Assembly: GCA_030045295.1 (NCBI GenBank) | Contig: JASIGD010000283.1 | Location: 1-6,924 of the forward strand | From: Streptosporangiaceae bacterium | GTDB taxonomy: Bacteria; Actinomycetota; Actinomycetes; Streptosporangiales; Streptosporangiaceae | Length of the DNA stretch: 6,924 nt | Reading direction: 5' to 3' | Shown: piece after piece, positions 4,619 to 6,924 of the stretch | Layout: every line of letters begins with the position of its first letter | Position numbering within the stretch: the first letter of the stretch is position 1 | The notes under the pieces: generated by a model | Databases searched by the model: none | The model's input: only the letters and a program-made list of their open reading frames with translations | Told to the model about the DNA's origin: nothing | Translations under genes and position numbers: made by a program

Positions 4619-5827
4619 GTGAGCTGGCTGCTGCGGCATCGGCGGCCGGCGGCGTGGACGCTGGCCGGCCTGACGGTGCTGCTGGCCGTCGCGCTGATAC
4701 CGCTGTCGCTGGCGGCCCGGCAGAACCCGCTGACGACGGGCGGTCCCAACGTCGTGATCGGTGCGTCGTTCGCGGCGGTAGGACTGGTCGTCGCCTGGCA
4801 CCGGCCGCAGAACCCGATCGGGTGGCTGATGCTCCTCTCGGGCGCGGGCTTCATCTTCTTCATCGACAGCGGGCTGTACAACGTGCTCAACTACCGGCTC
4901 GGCCACCGGCTGCCGCTGGCCCCGGTCGTGCTGCTCCTGTACCACGCCGAATCAGAGCCGGACTTCGTGCTGGTACCGCTGACCATCTTCCTGTTCCCGG
5001 ACGGGCGGCTGCCCTCGGCACGCTGGCGCCGAGTGGTGGGCGGAGCGCTGGTGCTCGCCCTGACCGATGTGGTCGTGCAGGCCCAGATGGTGGTGTACGC
5101 GATCACGCACCACCGCACCCAGGTGGACGCGAGCGGCCAGCTGCTGCTTTCCGAGGGACACGCGTACGGCGCTTTCGGCGGGTCCGTGGGCTTCATCTTC
5201 TTCGTGTTCTGGGGGCTCGCGGTCGTCTACCAGATAAGGAACTGGCGGCGCGCGACCGGGGAACAGCGGCAGCAGCTCAGCTGGCTGATGGCCGGGGGGG
5301 CCGCGGCCCTCATCTCGTTCCTCGCCGCGATCGCGGCCGGCGCCCTGCCGCACAGCCTGAGCGGGGCGGTCAGCGACGTGCTCGAGTGCGGCATCGCGGC
5401 CCTGCCGGTGGGCATGGGCGTGGCGATCCTGAAGTACCGGCTGTATGAGATCGACCGGATCGTCAGCCGGACGCTGGCCTACGCGATCGTGACCGGGTTG
5501 CTGGTCGGGGTGTACGCGGGGCTGGTGCTGCTGGCCACGCGGGTGCTGTCGGTGAGGTCACCGGTGGCGGTGGCCGCGGCGACGCTGGCGGCCGCGGCGC
5601 TGTTCACCCCGCTGCGGCACCGGGTCCAGCGAGTGGTGGACCGCCGGTTCAACCGGGTCCGGTACGACGGGGACCGCATGGTGCAGGCGTTCGCGGCCCG
5701 GCTGAAGGACGCGGTGGACCTGGAAACGGTCCGCACGGACCTGGCCGGCGTGGTCACCCAGGCCCTGGAGCCGACGCACGTCACGGTCTGGACGGCCAGG
5801 GACTCAGAGCTCTCGCGGCAGCGCTAG
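4619..5827 (+). CDS. Multi-pass membrane protein, sensor-half of a histidine kinase without the kinase
   Basis: The product is 402 residues from the GTG chosen by promoter and Shine-Dalgarno position. About nine or ten hydrophobic segments run from residue 13 to about 350. They are interrupted by AWHRPQNPIGWLM (59-71) and FLFPDGRLPSARWR (124-137), motifs seen in the N-terminal membrane region of many actinobacterial sensor kinases. Next come LKYRLYEIDRIVSRTLAYAI and PLRHRVQRVVDRRFNRVRYD, a conserved juxtamembrane block, then a short helix (AARLKDAVDLETVRTDLAG) ending VTQALEPTHVTVW. In full-length relatives GAF and ATPase domains continue from here; this protein stops a few residues later. No His-box or ATP-binding motif is present. 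It may be a complete receptor-like family of its own or a natural truncation; signal and partner are unknown. A run of seven Gs at 5294-5300 leaves the frame intact. Confidence 0.85.
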   Translation: MSWLLRHRRPAAWTLAGLTVLLAVALIPLSLAARQNPLTTGGPNVVIGASFAAVGLVVAWHRPQNPIGWLMLLSGAGFIFFIDSGLYNVLNYRLGHRLPLAPVVLLLYHAESEPDFVLVPLTIFLFPDGRLPSARWRRVVGGALVLALTDVVVQAQMVVYAITHHRTQVDASGQLLLSEGHAYGAFGGSVGFIFFVFWGLAVVYQIRNWRRATGEQRQQLSWLMAGGAAALISFLAAIAAGALPHSLSGAVSDVLECGIAALPVGMGVAILKYRLYEIDRIVSRTLAYAIVTGLLVGVYAGLVLLATRVLSVRSPVAVAAATLAAAALFTPLRHRVQRVVDRRFNRVRYDGDRMVQAFAARLKDAVDLETVRTDLAGVVTQALEPTHVTVWTARDSELSRQR

Positions 5828-5943
5828 CGCGGGTGCCCTGGTCGCACTCGACGAACAGGTGATCGCGGGCCAGGCCGGCGTTGCCGCCGCGCATTGCAGC
5901 GGGCACGTACCGGCCAGCGGGGTTCGGGGCATCGGCGTCAGGC

Positions 5944-5955
5944 TAAGGTGCGGTC
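5944..5955 (+). promoter_or_regulatory. -10 box TAAGGT placed for a leaderless transcript
   Basis: TAAGGT (5944-5949) is followed by six bases and the ATG at 5956, placing the predicted first transcribed base at the start codon. No Shine-Dalgarno sequence precedes the ATG and no clear -35 is seen. I see no TPP riboswitch in the 128 bases upstream, and a leaderless message would leave no room for one. Confidence 0.55.
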
Positions 5956-6657
5956 ATGGAGACCTCGGCGGAGGGGAGGGCATTCACCGCGCGTCTTCGC
6001 GACCAGTGCGACCGCATCTGGGCCGGCCTGCACGCGCACCCATTTTTGGGCGAGCTCACCCGCGGGACGCTGCCGCTGGACAAGTTCCGCTTCTTCATCG
6101 AGCAGGATCTGCTGTTCCTGCCCGAATTCGCCCGCTGCATGGCCATGGGCGCCGCGAAGTCAACCAGCGAGGCGGAACTGGAGTTCTTCGCCAGGCAGCT
6201 CGACGGGATCATCCGCCTGGAGATCCCGAGCAACCGGCGGCTGCTGAAGCGGGTGATCAGCCTGGGTGCGCAAGAGCGGGGAGGCTCGCTCGGGATGGCT
6301 CCGGCTAACGTGGCCTACACCAGCTTCCTGCTGGCCACGGCGGCGGGCGGCGGCCCGCTGGAGATCACTGCCGCTATCCTCCCGTGTTCCTGGAGCTATA
6401 TCGAGATCGCCCGCGGCCTTAAGGACGAGGTCGCGGAGCATCCCGTGTACTCGGACTGGGTGGGTTTCTACCTCCAGGACGAGGAAGCCGACCTGGTCCA
6501 GAACATGCGGGAAACCTTCGATGACATGACCCGCGAGGGGACCATGAGCGAGACCCGCCGTCAGCGGCTGGCCGAGATCTTCATGATGAGCTCGCGGCTC
6601 GAGGGCATGTTCTGGGAAATGGCGTACACGCTGGATCAATGGCCTGACCTTGGCTAG
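5956..6657 (+). CDS. tenA: TenA/thiaminase II family protein
   Basis: The 233-residue product matches the all-helical TenA family in length (Bacillus subtilis TenA is 236). TenA hydrolyses aminopyrimidine breakdown products of thiamine to HMP for salvage. Mapped on the B. subtilis enzyme, Asp44 is Asp51 (FFIEQDLLFLPEFAR), Tyr112 is Tyr121 (ANVAYTSFL), catalytic Cys135 is Cys144 (ILPCSWSYIEIA), Tyr139 is Tyr148, and Glu205 is Glu216 (SSRLEGMFWEMAY). HPVYSDWVGFY holds the Tyr163 region. Tyr47 is replaced by Phe54, which may alter substrate choice. The active site is otherwise intact, so an enzyme is likely; the exact substrate is inferred. No thiamine biosynthesis gene or TPP riboswitch is in the window, so it appears to stand alone. 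It is convergent with the histidine kinase at the right edge. Confidence 0.9.
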   Translation: METSAEGRAFTARLRDQCDRIWAGLHAHPFLGELTRGTLPLDKFRFFIEQDLLFLPEFARCMAMGAAKSTSEAELEFFARQLDGIIRLEIPSNRRLLKRVISLGAQERGGSLGMAPANVAYTSFLLATAAGGGPLEITAAILPCSWSYIEIARGLKDEVAEHPVYSDWVGFYLQDEEADLVQNMRETFDDMTREGTMSETRRQRLAEIFMMSSRLEGMFWEMAYTLDQWPDLG

Positions 6658-6661
6658 CGCC

Positions 6662-6687
6662 AGGGGCCGGTCATTCCGCTGGCCCTT
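6662..6687. terminator. Weak hairpin after tenA
   Basis: AGGGGCC (6662-6668) can pair with GGCCCTT (6681-6687), including one G:U pair, around a 12-base loop just after the tenA stop and between convergent genes. There is no T-run. It is a possible terminator only. Confidence 0.25.
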
Positions 6688-6728
6688 CAGCCGCGGCGGG
6701 CAGGCAGCCGAGGATGCGGGCCGGTTCC

Positions 6729-6924
6729 CTAGGACTCGTCCTTGCCGCCGGCGTCTGCCGTCTCGCTGGCCGCGGCCCGGCCTTTGCTGACACCTCGCTG
6801 AAACCCGGCGAGCCGGTCACGCGCCGCAGCGGCTGACCGGGGCGGCGCGGCGGGCGGCTTACTCGAGATCGAACCAGGGACCAGGTTCGCATTGGGGAGC
6901 CGCCTGGGGAGCCCGGCGGCTGTC
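6729..6924 (-). CDS. Sensor histidine kinase, C-terminal end (conservon CvnA / nitrate-sensor type), 5' end outside window
   Basis: On the minus strand a frame is open from the right edge (first full codon at 6923-6921) to a TAG at 6731-6729, giving 64 residues. It begins TAAGLPRRLPNANLVPG and later has RDRLAGFQRGVSKGRAAAS before a short acidic tail ending GGKDES. The GLPRRxPxANLVPG motif followed by a Pro/Ala-rich linker and an FQRGVxxGR helix is the usual end of actinobacterial histidine kinases with an extracellular nitrate/nitrite-sensing-like domain. These include the first protein (CvnA) of conservons. The sensor, HAMP and ATPase domains would lie to the right. In conservons the roadblock, DUF742 and GTPase genes follow the kinase; here the downstream side is taken by the convergent tenA, so those partners are not in the usual place. 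Confidence 0.8.
   Translation of the reverse strand, partial: TAAGLPRRLPNANLVPGSISSKPPAAPPRSAAAARDRLAGFQRGVSKGRAAASETADAGGKDES

Noticed and set aside
5821..5830. Palindrome GCGCTAGCGC over the membrane gene stop as a terminator
   Set aside because: It has no loop and no T-run, and short GC palindromes are expected in such DNA.
6671..6892. Minus-strand 73-codon frame near the right edge
   Set aside because: It overlaps the histidine kinase C-terminus, which has recognisable motifs in a different minus-strand frame; the 73-codon frame is Arg/Pro-rich with none.
6859..6924. Another minus-strand frame ending PWFDLE before a TAA at 6861-6859
   Set aside because: It first looked like a protein end, but the overlapping frame to 6729 has the GLPRRxPxANLVPG kinase signature, and only one of the two can be real.

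Overview
The DNA is very GC-rich with strong third-position G/C, GTG as well as ATG starts, and several genes that appear to be read without a leader. Together with the gene families (an Lhr-type long helicase, a SigJ-like ECF sigma factor with a fused SnoaL-like domain, and a conservon/nitrate-sensor type histidine kinase), this points to a filamentous or soil actinomycete (Streptomyces/Streptosporangiales-like). I cannot name the genus. The window looks like ordinary chromosome: I see no rRNA, tRNA, CRISPR array, IS element or phage gene.

Layout, left to right. (1) The C-terminal part of an Lhr-family ATP-dependent helicase (+), entering from the left edge and ending at 1391. Its variable linker carries a G-quadruplex motif and a compound hairpin. 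(2) A 238-base gap with two perfect inverted repeats and a promoter. (3) A stand-alone cyclic-nucleotide-binding-domain protein (+, 1630-2037). (4) A hairpin between convergent genes, then a SigJ-like ECF sigma factor (-, 2181-3053). (5) Divergent from it, an AhpD/carboxymuconolactone-decarboxylase-like protein (+, 3157-3636). (6) A metallo-beta-lactamase-fold hydrolase (-, 3674-4516). (7) Divergent from that, a multi-pass membrane protein like the sensor half of a histidine kinase but without a kinase (+, best start 4619, end 5827). (8) A TenA/thiaminase II-like protein (+, 5956-6657). (9) The last 64 residues of a sensor histidine kinase (-, 6729 to the right edge), recognised from its C-terminal motifs.

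The clearest functional unit is the sigma factor plus AhpD-like pair. The 103 bases between them contain two overlapping, oppositely directed copies of the promoter I recall for mycobacterial SigJ (GTCACA, 16-base spacer, CGTC-like -10). They are arranged as an exact dyad centred at 3085.5, so one sigma factor could switch on both itself and its partner. The other genes look like separate transcription units. Three of them (the cNMP-binding protein, the MBL hydrolase and TenA) have a TANNNT -10 box exactly six bases before the start codon, the geometry of leaderless transcription. I found no convincing new multi-gene defence or biosynthetic system; the interest lies mainly in regulatory architecture and odd protein variants.
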